Source: an uncultured Gemmataceae bacterium (GTDB lineage Bacteria > Planctomycetota > Planctomycetia > Gemmatales > Gemmataceae). From it: a DNA stretch of 64,000 bases. The notes beneath the pieces are model-generated. The model was not told the DNA's origin. It ran no database searches and saw only the letters and a program-made list of their open reading frames with translations. Below, piece after piece: positions 34,624 through 43,776 of this stretch. The translations under genes were made by a program, and so were the position numbers. The stretch is from NCBI GenBank assembly GCA_937923405.1, contig CALDUY010000027.1, forward strand, positions 92,797 through 156,796, read 5' to 3'. Numbering within the stretch: the first letter of the stretch is position 1; every line of letters starts with the position of its first letter.

Positions 34624-35939
34624 GCCAGCAACTCCTCGATCAACTTGCCATCCTGGTTGATTGGCACGGGTCGGCCATCCGGCGTGTGCAGCTCCCGCGA
34701 TGGATCGACACCCAAGAGTGTGTAGATGGTTCGCGCCAGGTCCGATGGAGTCACTGGACGGTCGGTGGGGCTTTCGCCGATGCGGTCGCTGGCCCCGATC
34801 ACTTGTCCGCCACGGACGCCGCCGCCGGCCAGCACCACGCTAAAGACGCGTGGCCAATGATCGCGCCCAGCGGAGGTGTTCAACTTCGGCGTTCGGCCAA
34901 ACTCGCCCATGACCACGACCAGCGTCTCGTCGAGCAGGCCGCGCTCGCTCAGGTCGGTCAGCAGCGCCGACAACGCCAGATCCAGCGAGGGAATCAGTCC
35001 GACGCCGACCTTCGCGCCAGCGTAGCCTTCCTTAAGGTTGAGCAACAAGTTGTTGTGGGTGTCCCAGTCGGGGTTGTGGACGCTGACGAACGACACGCCG
35101 CGTTCGACCAGGCGTCGCGCCAGCAGACAGCTTTGCCCAACAGTGCGCGGACCATAGCGGGCACGCACCTCGGGTTTCTCGCGCGACAGATCGAACGCCT
35201 GCTTGGCCTGCGGTGAGGTAATCAGACGATAGGCCTGCTCGAAGCCCGGATCGACGGAGGCTTCTTCTGCTGTGCGTTGGAAGCGATCGAGTTGGTCGAG
35301 GAAGGCGCGACGACGCTTCATCCGTCCGAACTGGACGCCGGGGTAGAAGTCCAGATCGCGCACGCGAAAATCGGGTCGAGCGGGGTCGCTGTCCACGGCG
35401 AAAGGTTGATGAGCCGCTCCAAGAAACCCCGAACCAGCTGTCGGCTTGTACGTCGGCACCGCGACGTAGGCCGGCAAGGTCGGTTTGCCGCCGCGCTGCT
35501 GGCTGACGACGGCTCCAAAGCTGGGATAGTCTAGGACCGGCGTCGGTTTGTACCCCGTCAGCAGATAGCTGTTGGCGATGGCATGCTCGCCCAGCGGCGA
35601 TGTCACCGAGCGAACGAGGGCGAGCTTGTCGGCCACTCGGGCGAGGTTTGGCATCAACTCACAGAGCCGCACGCCGGTCACGTTGGTGGCGATCGGGCGA
35701 AACGGTCCGCGCACCTCGCTGGGAGCGTCGGGTTTGAGATCGAACGTTTCCAGATGACTCGGTCCGCCATCGAGCCAGATGAGAATGCACGACTTGGCCT
35801 TGCCAGGCCGAGGCGTCGGAGCAGCGGCGCGGAGGCCGAACCAGTCACCCAGCGACAAGCTCAGCGCCGACAGCGTGCCCACTCGCAGAAGATCGCGACG
35901 GGTTGCTCCATCACTGCGGTGAGCGGATCTATTTTTCAT
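34620..35939 (-). CDS. DUF1501 protein, Tat-exported
   Basis: A twin-arginine leader (ATRRDLLRVGTLSALSLS) starts this 439-residue DUF1501 protein. Family motifs are clear: IWLDGGPSHLETFDLKP near the start, LVRSVTSPLGEHA, VSVHNPDWDTHNN and VVVMGEFGRTPKLN. The fold is sulfatase/phosphatase-like with unknown activity. It lies 13 bases after the DUF1549/1553 gene and overlaps the WD40 gene by four bases. Co-occurrence with DUF1549/1553 is a hallmark of planctomycetes. Confidence 0.92.
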   Translation of the reverse strand: MKNRSAHRSDGATRRDLLRVGTLSALSLSLGDWFGLRAAAPTPRPGKAKSCILIWLDGGPSHLETFDLKPDAPSEVRGPFRPIATNVTGVRLCELMPNLARVADKLALVRSVTSPLGEHAIANSYLLTGYKPTPVLDYPSFGAVVSQQRGGKPTLPAYVAVPTYKPTAGSGFLGAAHQPFAVDSDPARPDFRVRDLDFYPGVQFGRMKRRRAFLDQLDRFQRTAEEASVDPGFEQAYRLITSPQAKQAFDLSREKPEVRARYGPRTVGQSCLLARRLVERGVSFVSVHNPDWDTHNNLLLNLKEGYAGAKVGVGLIPSLDLALSALLTDLSERGLLDETLVVVMGEFGRTPKLNTSAGRDHWPRVFSVVLAGGGVRGGQVIGASDRIGESPTDRPVTPSDLARTIYTLLGVDPSRELHTPDGRPVPINQDGKLIEELLA

Positions 35940-35952
35940 TTTGTCGATCCAT

Positions 35953-38061
35953 TTAGTGGTTCATAAGAAAATCCGACGAGTTGAGCAGCGCCCAGAGGAA
36001 ATCTTCCAACAGTTCGACGCGGGACGCGGCTGTTGCTCCGTCGAGTTGCGTCCGCCAGTGCTTCCGCTCCGCGTCGGTCGGTCGCCGGCTGAGCGCTAAA
36101 CGATAAAAAGACTCGATAATATCATCGTTGCTCTTGCCCGCGCGGATCCAGCGATGCAGCCGGCCGTTCGGATCGGCGACCTTGCGGTTGATCAGCTCGC
36201 CGTTGAGCTGATGTAGCTTGGCAGCCAGACCGCCACCTCGGCTCGCCGCGTCGCAGCCTATCTCTCGACCACAACGACCGAGAATGTCCAGAGCCGGAGC
36301 CGGTGTCCGGGGATCGACCAGGGCCACGGCTCGTGTACCCAGTGGCAAGTCGCCATAGCGGTCGGCCACATCGGTGACGTCGGCCAAGGCGTCGGCCAAC
36401 ACCTCCGGCGGCAGGGAACGACGGTAGGCGTGCGAGTAGAAGCGATCGTCCGTCGCGTTAGCCGGAGTCGTTGTTGCGGCTCGACCATAGGTTTCGCTTC
36501 GCGCGATCAACCGCAGCGTGTGTTGGATGTCGTAGCCGTGCTCCACGAAGTCTGCGGCGAGGCGATTCAACAAGGCCGGATGCGTGGCCGGGTTGGTGTC
36601 GCGCAGATCGTCCTCGGGTTCGACCAGTCCGCGACCGAACATCGCCTTCCACAGCCGATTGACCATTGCTCGGGCGAAGAACGGGTTGTCGCGCGCCGTC
36701 AACCAGTCGGCGAAGTGTTTTCGCTGGTCGCGGTCGGCTTGGAGATATTCGCTACCAGGAATCCGTGGCAAGGCCGGCTCTCCGGTGCGCGGATTGGTCA
36801 CTGCTCCCCGTGCGCCGACACGCACTGTCCGGCCGCGTTCCAGTCGAGCGAAGACAGCAGCCAGTCCGTGGTAGTCGTCCTGGGTCCAGCGATCCAGCGG
36901 ATGATTGTGGCAGTTGGCACATTGGAACCGCACGCCGAGAAACACGCTGCCGACCAGCTCGGCCTGACCACGGGCATCGGCTGCCAGCCGCGCGAAGTTC
37001 GCTGGTCCCTCCCGATGACTGTCGCCCACCGCCGTCAGTAGCGTCCGTGCCAGGCGATCGACTCCCGTTCGCTGCTGCACCTGTTGGCGGATCCAGCCGT
37101 GAAACGCCCACGTCGCCTCGGCCTCCGCCGGCAGCGTTCGCAGCCGCAACCACTGGGCGTAACGATAGGTCCAGTATTCGACGAACTCCTCGCTGGCCAG
37201 CAGGCGATCGATCAGCCTGGCGCGTTTGCTCGGCGAACGCTCGTCGAGGAACGTCTCGACCTCCTCGGGGCTGGGCAAACGACCGGTCAGATCGAGCCGA
37301 ACGCGACGCAAGAAGGCGACATCGTCGGCCCTCGGCGAAACGGGCACTCGCAGCACTTCCAGCGTGCGGTAGATCTCGTCGTCGATGAAGTTGCTCCTCG
37401 GCTCACGCGAGAGATCGACCGGCGTTTCCGTCAAGGGCACAGTCAGGCGAATCGGCACGATTCGATCGAGAAAGCGCGCGAGGACGACATGCTGACCACG
37501 GCGGCGAATCGTTGCCGTGTCCCGGTCGTCGATCTCGATTGCCGACGGATCGCTTGCCGTGAAGACCGTCCAGGGCGTGACATCCTCGATCTTGCCGTGA
37601 TCGAAGCGCGCCATGGCTCGCAGCGGCACGGTGCTGCCGACTTTCTCAATCACGCGAGCCTCGGGCTGAACCTCGAAGTGAATCAACTTCCGTAGCTGGC
37701 CGCGCGGAGCGCCGGCAGCGATCCACTGCACCAGGCGCTGGGCACTGTCGCTACCCGGCTCGATGCGAAGTCCGCCCTTGTGAGCCAACTCGCCGGTCGG
37801 CTTGGCCAGCAACAGACTCTCTTCAGGGTGAACGAAATTAATCCTTCGGCCCTCTAATTCATAGACAATTGCTTCGTGATCAGCAGCGGGATCCCCGCCC
37901 AGCAGCGACAGTCGGAAGCCGCCCCGCCCCAAGGCCGCCCCGTGGCATGCGCCGGTATTGCAGCCGGCTCGCGTCAGCACGGGAAGAATCTCACTGTCGA
38001 AGTGCGGCACCGTCCCCGAAGAGAATCCAACCACCGCGACCAGCAGCCCGGATAGGTTCAT
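35953..38061 (-). CDS. DUF1549/DUF1553 cytochrome-like protein
   Basis: The frame is open from 38121, but the ATG at 38061 follows an AGGAGA site, overlaps the previous stop as ATGA, and begins a signal peptide (MNLSGLLVAVVGF). The product has 702 residues. A haem-like motif with wider spacing, CNTGACHG, lies near residue 34, as is usual for this subgroup. DUF1549 follows (about 225-430; FIDDEIYRTLEVLRV, RRVRLDLTGRLPSPEEV, with CANCHNHPLDRW). DUF1553 is at about 470-690 (NPFFARAMVNRLWKAMFGRG, SETYGRA). It is a periplasmic redox-type protein paired with DUF1501. Confidence 0.9.
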   Translation of the reverse strand: MNLSGLLVAVVGFSSGTVPHFDSEILPVLTRAGCNTGACHGAALGRGGFRLSLLGGDPAADHEAIVYELEGRRINFVHPEESLLLAKPTGELAHKGGLRIEPGSDSAQRLVQWIAAGAPRGQLRKLIHFEVQPEARVIEKVGSTVPLRAMARFDHGKIEDVTPWTVFTASDPSAIEIDDRDTATIRRRGQHVVLARFLDRIVPIRLTVPLTETPVDLSREPRSNFIDDEIYRTLEVLRVPVSPRADDVAFLRRVRLDLTGRLPSPEEVETFLDERSPSKRARLIDRLLASEEFVEYWTYRYAQWLRLRTLPAEAEATWAFHGWIRQQVQQRTGVDRLARTLLTAVGDSHREGPANFARLAADARGQAELVGSVFLGVRFQCANCHNHPLDRWTQDDYHGLAAVFARLERGRTVRVGARGAVTNPRTGEPALPRIPGSEYLQADRDQRKHFADWLTARDNPFFARAMVNRLWKAMFGRGLVEPEDDLRDTNPATHPALLNRLAADFVEHGYDIQHTLRLIARSETYGRAATTTPANATDDRFYSHAYRRSLPPEVLADALADVTDVADRYGDLPLGTRAVALVDPRTPAPALDILGRCGREIGCDAASRGGGLAAKLHQLNGELINRKVADPNGRLHRWIRAGKSNDDIIESFYRLALSRRPTDAERKHWRTQLDGATAASRVELLEDFLWALLNSSDFLMNH

Positions 38062-38948
38062 GGCTTCTCCTGTTTCCGCGTGGCGGGACGTTCGGCTGGG
38101 TTGCCGTAGTCCTTGGCCCACTTCTTGAGATATTCCTGAGCCTTGGCCGTGCCGTAGTTCTCCAGCTTGCCGCCATTAACCACAGCCTGAGCAATGCGTC
38201 CGAGTTCCTTGCGTGCTTCCTCGTTGGTTTTCACGTACTCCTCGATCTGCTTGGCCGTCTTTTCGACGGCGGCTTCCTTCGCGGTCTTCTGAATCATCGA
38301 CCGCAGCATCCCGGTGAGTCGGACGTCCGGTTCCTTCGCCTTTCGCACCGGCGGTTGCATCTGTTCCTTTTCCAGCAACTCTTCGACGCGCGGGGCCTTG
38401 CCGCCTGCTACCTGGACGACCGCTTCCAGCACCTTGGGCAAATCGGCCTGGACGCTGGGCTGCACTAGGGCGAAGTTCGCTGTCACCTTGTTGTCCTTGG
38501 CCACCAGGATCGTCAGCGTGACGTTGCGATTCAGACCATAGCTGCCCGGTCCTTCCTTGCCATCGGGCGAAATGCCAATCGGTGCCTTGGGCATGGCATG
38601 TCGAACCCGCTTGAGCATGTTCTCCGCCTCGGTGGCATCGTCGGTCAACCAGACTATCCCGGAGGCGAGTCCGTCCTTGGCCCGCGAGGCGGTGTAGTTC
38701 ATCAACAGTCGAGTCAGCATCGCCGACGGACGGTTGAAGTCATGAATGAACACCAACACGAGCGGCTTGCCCTTGGCCTGCTTGACGAAGTCCAACTCCT
38801 TGCCGGCGTCGTCGTCGTAGACGCCACGCACGGTGAATGGCGGCAACTTTTCGCCGACCTGCGGACCGGAAAACAGCTTGTCCTCGTCGGCAGACAGAAC
38901 CACGACGAGCAGCAACAGAACCGAGATCGACAGGTTGAAACGAAGCAT
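38058..38948 (-). CDS. Exported thioredoxin-like protein
   Basis: The frame opens at 39146, but the ATG at 38948 begins a clear signal peptide (MLRFNLSISVLLLLVVVLSA), giving 296 residues. The first half has a thioredoxin-like layout (VGEKLPPFTVRGVYDDD, KPLVLVFIHDFNRPS) without a CxxC pair, so it is not a normal disulfide reductase. A helical, Lys/Glu-rich region follows (about 210-290). It is the first gene of the operon with DUF1549/1553, DUF1501 and WD40 and is coupled to the next gene by ATGA. It may be a structural or redox-inactive partner. Confidence 0.75.
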   Translation of the reverse strand: MLRFNLSISVLLLLVVVLSADEDKLFSGPQVGEKLPPFTVRGVYDDDAGKELDFVKQAKGKPLVLVFIHDFNRPSAMLTRLLMNYTASRAKDGLASGIVWLTDDATEAENMLKRVRHAMPKAPIGISPDGKEGPGSYGLNRNVTLTILVAKDNKVTANFALVQPSVQADLPKVLEAVVQVAGGKAPRVEELLEKEQMQPPVRKAKEPDVRLTGMLRSMIQKTAKEAAVEKTAKQIEEYVKTNEEARKELGRIAQAVVNGGKLENYGTAKAQEYLKKWAKDYGNPAERPATRKQEKP

Positions 38949-39201
38949 GGCAGGATTCCTTGAAGCGTAGAGAGTTCGAGCAGAAGACGAGTGGCCGAGG
39001 TCATAGTAACACGTTGGGGCGACTGAACAAAAGCATAAAGCGGAGTAGGTCGGCGTTCGAGGGGGGTACGGCTCGCGACTGCCGAGGTAGCCAGAAGGTT
39101 GGGACGGCGAAAAACTCGCGTGACAAGCGATCTGGATTGGTGCCATTCATGGTATTCCCAGACACAAACAGATTCCCTTTCCACCAATCCCAGGAGCAAG
39201 T

Positions 39202-42117
39202 ATGTCTTCCGTCCTGAAATCGACCAGGGAGCGTTGGGACGACCTCCTAGAGGCGCTAGAGTTCGCGAAACAGCGATTCATCAACTGGGCGAATCGGAAG
39301 CTCATCAGTGCCTGGCAGCTTCAGCAGCTGACTGACTCGTACGCGCGGCGTAAGGCCCATTGGAGCGCCCAAGCATCGTCGGGGGCGGAGCCTCCCGCGA
39401 CTGGGTTGCCCGCGCCGGTCGTGGGAGAATCAGCCAACGCCAAATTGTTACGCTACTGGTGCTTTCTGCACGAGGAAATCCACCGACTTACTCGTCGCAA
39501 CTTATTCACGCTGAGTCAACAACACACTCTGCAAGACGAGGTACGGCAACATCGGATGGCCCTGGCCCGTCGGCTCAATCCCGGGGAAGAGATCGCCGAC
39601 GCCTTGCCCGTGGAGGAGGACGACGAGGAAAGTGCGGCACAACCGCGTGTGGAACGCAAGCCGCCGCCTCTGCCCGTGCCCAAGCGGACCTTCTTGGAAA
39701 TTCTGCTCGATCCCCACAACATTCAATACCTGCTGATAATCGGCGGACTGCTCATGGTGGTTGGCCTGGTAATTCTGCTCTGGGTCAACAACGTGTTCGA
39801 GGATCCCTACGTCGCTGCCTCGGCTCTGGGAGGAGCGAACCTCGCGGCGATGTTGAGCGGCTGGTATCTCGTGCTGAACACACGCTATCAGACGGCCGGT
39901 CGCGCGCTGACCTTGCTTGCCTGTCTGGTGATGCCGCTCAACCTCTGGTATTACCACGAGAACGATTTGCTGACCGTCGAGGGGCACCTCTGGGTCGCCG
40001 GCGTGGTCATGAGTCTGTTCTATCTGGCGTCGGCCTTGGTGCTGCGTGACGAATTATTCGTCTACGTGCAGAGTGGCGGCGTGACCCTGGCGGCGCTATT
40101 GATTCTGGCCAGCTGGCCGCCGTCGCCGGAGTTCTTCTGGCAGATTGCCGCTCCTTCCTCGCTGCTGGTGGGACTGGGGTTGTTGTCGATCCACATTGAG
40201 AGAGCGTTTCTGCCGGAAGGGGAGGAGCCCTTCACCCGACGGCGCTTTGGACTGGCCTACTTCTGGTCTGGCCATGCTCAACTCGCCGGCGGACTGTTGC
40301 TCTTGCTCGGCGCGTTCGTCGCCGGCTCCTGGCTCTATCAGCCGATTTTTCGTCCCCTGTTTGAGGCCAACCAGGCGACCCCCTCGCCGATGGTCGGCGA
40401 GTTGCGTTGGCTGTCGCTGCTGCTGGTTCTTGCCGGCACCTATGCTTACGTCTACTCCGATCTCGTCGTCCGCAAGGTCGGCTACTACGTTCATCTGGCC
40501 GCTGTTTTGATGTTGTGGGCGCTGATAATTTTGCTGGAGATCCTGCAACTCGAACTTGGCATCGATACGCTCATCATCGCGCTGTCGGTTGGCGGGTTGC
40601 TGCTCAACCTACTCCAGACCATGTTAGCCAAGGACAGCCCGTACACGCGGTCGTTCCCCGTGCTGGGCGTGGCCCTGCCGCTGTTGGCCGTGTTCCTCGG
40701 CGGGATGATCTACTTGCGAGCGGTCAGCACAAACTTGCGCGGTGTCTGGGCTACCGAATCGCTCACCTGGACGTACATTCTGGGCATGGCGATCACCGCG
40801 ATCACGTGCCGGATCGGGGCCTATCTCTACGGCGAACGCAAGCCCGGTTTGGCCGCGGTGTACTTCTTCGCCACGGGAGCCGCCACGCTCACTGGGGCTG
40901 CCGCCCTGCTGGCGGTATTGAACCTGGGTGACTGGGAGCAACACGCGCCGATTCTGATGTTGATCCCAATCGTCTACCTGGTCACGTCGTATTGGTATGG
41001 AAGCGAGTCGCCGACTTCTCGCCCGCTCTTGTGGGTCGGTCACGCCGCCACCGTGGTCATGCTTATCGGCAGTCTGGCTTCGGTTGTGGAAGGCTTCACC
41101 ACCCTGAAGGAACGCTCGTTGATCAACCTCTCGGTGGCGCTGTTCTTCGCCGAGGTGGCCTGTTTCTACGGATTAGCGGCCTGGCTGCACCGACAAGCCT
41201 TCGGCGTGCATCTGATGGCGACGGCGGCCACCGCTTCGGCCTGGCAGTTGATGGTCTACTTTGGCGTCGGCGTTGAGATCTACCTTCTGGTCTTCGCCGT
41301 GCTGGGACTGATCGGCTTGCTCGTCTATCGCTTCTCCGTGGTAGAGAAGGTGGGCACGCCCCAGCTGGCCGACGCTACCTTCCAGTCTGGCAATTGCCTG
41401 CTCTCGTTATCGCTGATTGCCACCGCCTTTCTGGCTCCGAGTCGCTTCCTGCCCAGCGCGCCGCCGTGGAGTTACGTCGGCTTGACGGCCTGTCTGTCGC
41501 TGCTCAGCCTGATAGCCGTCTACTTGACCCGGCATCCTGGTTGGCGGCGCTGGTACGTCGTGGCTTCGGTGGGTGGCGGCATGTTGGCCGGCTTTGGAGT
41601 GATTGTTCACTTGCTGACCACACTTTCGCCCTTGCAAAAACTCGAAGTCGTCAGCGTTGTCGCTGGACTGGCTCTGCTCATCGCTGGTCACTTTGGCTGG
41701 TATCAGGAGCAGGACAAGGAGAGCGATCTGGTCAGCATCAGCCTGTTTCTGGGAAGCCTGCTAGTGACCATACCCTTGGCCATCGCCTCGCTGGTCGATC
41801 GTGCTTCCGATCGGTTCCTCTGGCCCAACGAACTCGGCTTCTTCCTCGCCAGTATTGTGCTGTTGACCACGGGCATTTTGTTCCAGTTGCGAGCGACGAC
41901 GATTATCGGTGCGCTGTCGACGCTGCTGTACTTTGTCACGCTGCTGCTGTTCGTCCCCTGGAGTCGATTGAACACCTTAGCCATCTTCATCATCGTTGGC
42001 GGTGGCACGCTGTTCGGACTAGGCTTGCTGCTGAGTCTGTATCGCGAACGTCTACTGTCGCTGCCGGAACGGGTGAAACGGCGTGAGGGCATCTTCCGTG
42101 TCCTGAACTGGCGCTGA
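39202..42117 (+). CDS. Large polytopic membrane protein of unknown function
   Basis: The 971-residue protein starts at an ATG after AGGAG. Residues 1-130 are soluble and helical (FAKQRFINWANRKLISAWQL), with a Pro/Glu-rich linker near 140-165. From about residue 170 to the end there are more than twenty hydrophobic segments (for example YLLIIGGLLMVVGLVILLW, LNLLQTML, FIIVGGGTLFGLGLLLSLY). The N-terminal segment plus multi-helix layout recalls DUF2157-type membrane proteins, but at several times their length. No transporter signature is seen. The gene stands alone between divergent and convergent neighbours. Confidence 0.75.
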   Translation: MSSVLKSTRERWDDLLEALEFAKQRFINWANRKLISAWQLQQLTDSYARRKAHWSAQASSGAEPPATGLPAPVVGESANAKLLRYWCFLHEEIHRLTRRNLFTLSQQHTLQDEVRQHRMALARRLNPGEEIADALPVEEDDEESAAQPRVERKPPPLPVPKRTFLEILLDPHNIQYLLIIGGLLMVVGLVILLWVNNVFEDPYVAASALGGANLAAMLSGWYLVLNTRYQTAGRALTLLACLVMPLNLWYYHENDLLTVEGHLWVAGVVMSLFYLASALVLRDELFVYVQSGGVTLAALLILASWPPSPEFFWQIAAPSSLLVGLGLLSIHIERAFLPEGEEPFTRRRFGLAYFWSGHAQLAGGLLLLLGAFVAGSWLYQPIFRPLFEANQATPSPMVGELRWLSLLLVLAGTYAYVYSDLVVRKVGYYVHLAAVLMLWALIILLEILQLELGIDTLIIALSVGGLLLNLLQTMLAKDSPYTRSFPVLGVALPLLAVFLGGMIYLRAVSTNLRGVWATESLTWTYILGMAITAITCRIGAYLYGERKPGLAAVYFFATGAATLTGAAALLAVLNLGDWEQHAPILMLIPIVYLVTSYWYGSESPTSRPLLWVGHAATVVMLIGSLASVVEGFTTLKERSLINLSVALFFAEVACFYGLAAWLHRQAFGVHLMATAATASAWQLMVYFGVGVEIYLLVFAVLGLIGLLVYRFSVVEKVGTPQLADATFQSGNCLLSLSLIATAFLAPSRFLPSAPPWSYVGLTACLSLLSLIAVYLTRHPGWRRWYVVASVGGGMLAGFGVIVHLLTTLSPLQKLEVVSVVAGLALLIAGHFGWYQEQDKESDLVSISLFLGSLLVTIPLAIASLVDRASDRFLWPNELGFFLASIVLLTTGILFQLRATTIIGALSTLLYFVTLLLFVPWSRLNTLAIFIIVGGGTLFGLGLLLSLYRERLLSLPERVKRREGIFRVLNWR

Positions 42118-42130
42118 GCAGAGGCGGGCG

Positions 42131-42163
42131 CTCTGGAGGGTCGCACAGAACGATTCTCCAGAG
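42131..42163. terminator. Hairpin between convergent genes
   Basis: CTCTGGAG and CTCCAGAG form a perfect 8-bp stem 13 bases after the membrane-protein stop and before the stop of the PHP-type gene. It could serve both strands. There is no long U-tract. Confidence 0.4.
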
Positions 42164-42200
42164 TGCATGGTCGCGAAGCTGGTGAACTGTCAGTGCCACC

Positions 42201-43562
42201 TCAGCGCAAGTAGATGGGGTTGGCGAAGATCCACGGACGAAGTTCGCCATCCAGTTCCAGCCAGGCTTCCAGACGATAGACGCCAGGCTCTTTGACCGTA
42301 TAGCTCCAGTGGCGGCTTTCTTGCACCCGGGCCACCTCGACGCCATGTCGCAGCAGGCGCAGAAACGCCGGTATCGGCAAGGCCGCTTCCAGGGTCAGAC
42401 CGCTCGTCGGCAGTTTCACCTCATCGCCCAGCAGCCCGACCACCTTACCGCTCTCCTCGCGGGCCAGGAAGCGAAACCCAGTGGCATCGCACATCCAATC
42501 GTGCGCGACGTAGGCCCGACCGGCTTTCAGCGCGGTCCGCAGCGTCTTTTCGTCGAGCCGCTCCGCCAGAACGTGTGTGCTGACGTTCCGGAATGAGCGA
42601 TAATACGGATCGATATCTAGCTTGACGAGAAGGTCGCCGGGCTTCTTTCCCTGGGTCATCTGGCGAATTCCCGGTCGAAAGGTCGCGGTCAGCTTGCGCA
42701 TCTGTTTGTCCTCGTCAACGTTGGTGCCGACCAGCACTGTTTGTTCATCGACCATTTTGACCAGCAGCACCTGATTATGATGGCAATCGTTGGCGGCAAT
42801 GCCCGTGAGTCGACGCTGCTTCGTCCCCTCGTCCCACTTGTCGAGATAAACTGTCGGATAGTCGCACTGAAAGGCGAGCAACTCATCGGGATAGCGGCGA
42901 ACAGCCTCCTCCAACTCGGCGACCTGCTTGGGATCAGTCAGCATCAACCCCAGGGCGAGGAGCGTGGCCTTGTCTTGCTTGGCATCATAGTGGCGATTGT
43001 AGATCTCCAATCCCGTCAATCCGTCGAGAGGATGCCCACGTCGTTCCTCGATGTGCGAGAGAAAGATCAGCCCCTCGCCCACGGTGACGGTGTCGATGAA
43101 ATCGCGGCCCTGCAACTCCATGCGGTGCAGAATCGACTTTTCCGGATAGATCAAAAACCCATGCGTCTCGGAGCCGGGGATAAACAGTACACCTTCCTTC
43201 AGCCCGCGCCAGCGTCCGTCGATGAAGTCGCGCGGCGGGCGAAAGTGATCGCTGAGCAAGATAGCATGGACCTGGGCTTTTTTGGCATCAGCGAGCATCT
43301 CTGGCAGTGTGCCGCCGGTGTGGCTGGAGTCCTCGGCGTGGGCGTGCAGGATGCAGCGATAATCGTTCCAACCGGGCAAGGGCGGTAGTTGACGTCGCCG
43401 AGCCTGGAGTTTCTGCACGTCGGCATGCACGGCGGCGAGCCGGGCTAGTTTCAACCGTTCCAGATTGGAGCGTTTCCGCTTCGGGGGCGAGCCGACCGTC
43501 TCTGCCGCCACTCCCAGCGTCTGTGTCAGCATCACCCCAAGAACGAGCCAGAGCCGAATCAT
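42201..43562 (-). CDS. Exported PHP-domain-like metal hydrolase
   Basis: The ATG at 43562 follows GGAGAAG and starts a signal peptide (MIRLWLVLGVMLTQTLGVAA); codons upstream to 43601 are dispensable. The 453-residue product has PHP-type metal motifs: HAHAEDSSHTGG, LSDHFRPP, GSETHGF, LSHIEER and ANDCHHNQ, in the right order for a PHP phosphoesterase-like fold. The last hundred residues are beta-rich. A periplasmic location is unusual for PHP enzymes, but it recurs in planctomycetes and similar bacteria. The substrate is unknown. Confidence 0.78.
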   Translation of the reverse strand: MIRLWLVLGVMLTQTLGVAAETVGSPPKRKRSNLERLKLARLAAVHADVQKLQARRRQLPPLPGWNDYRCILHAHAEDSSHTGGTLPEMLADAKKAQVHAILLSDHFRPPRDFIDGRWRGLKEGVLFIPGSETHGFLIYPEKSILHRMELQGRDFIDTVTVGEGLIFLSHIEERRGHPLDGLTGLEIYNRHYDAKQDKATLLALGLMLTDPKQVAELEEAVRRYPDELLAFQCDYPTVYLDKWDEGTKQRRLTGIAANDCHHNQVLLVKMVDEQTVLVGTNVDEDKQMRKLTATFRPGIRQMTQGKKPGDLLVKLDIDPYYRSFRNVSTHVLAERLDEKTLRTALKAGRAYVAHDWMCDATGFRFLAREESGKVVGLLGDEVKLPTSGLTLEAALPIPAFLRLLRHGVEVARVQESRHWSYTVKEPGVYRLEAWLELDGELRPWIFANPIYLR

Positions 43563-43697
43563 CGCCAACTTCTCCTTCCGCATCGGGCGACCCAGCGTCA
43601 CACCATGCCCCTACTCGATGAGCCTACACGTATGGTCCATTGTACCCAGAACGTCGCGTCCAGCGAGAACCACACTACAGCCCAAGGTGTAGACCGG

Positions 43698-43725
43698 TTG
43701 ACAGGGTGACTGTGGTTTATATGTC
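43698..43725 (+). promoter_or_regulatory. Possible sigma-70-type promoter for the Gfo/Idh gene
   Basis: A perfect -35 TTGACA (43698-43703) is followed after 16 bases by TATGTC (43720-43725), 52 bases before the gene start. The -10 is weak. Confidence 0.3.
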
Positions 43726-43776
43726 ACCTCGCAGCCAACGTGATCCTCCTCGTCGACCTTCAGGAGAAGAGACCTT

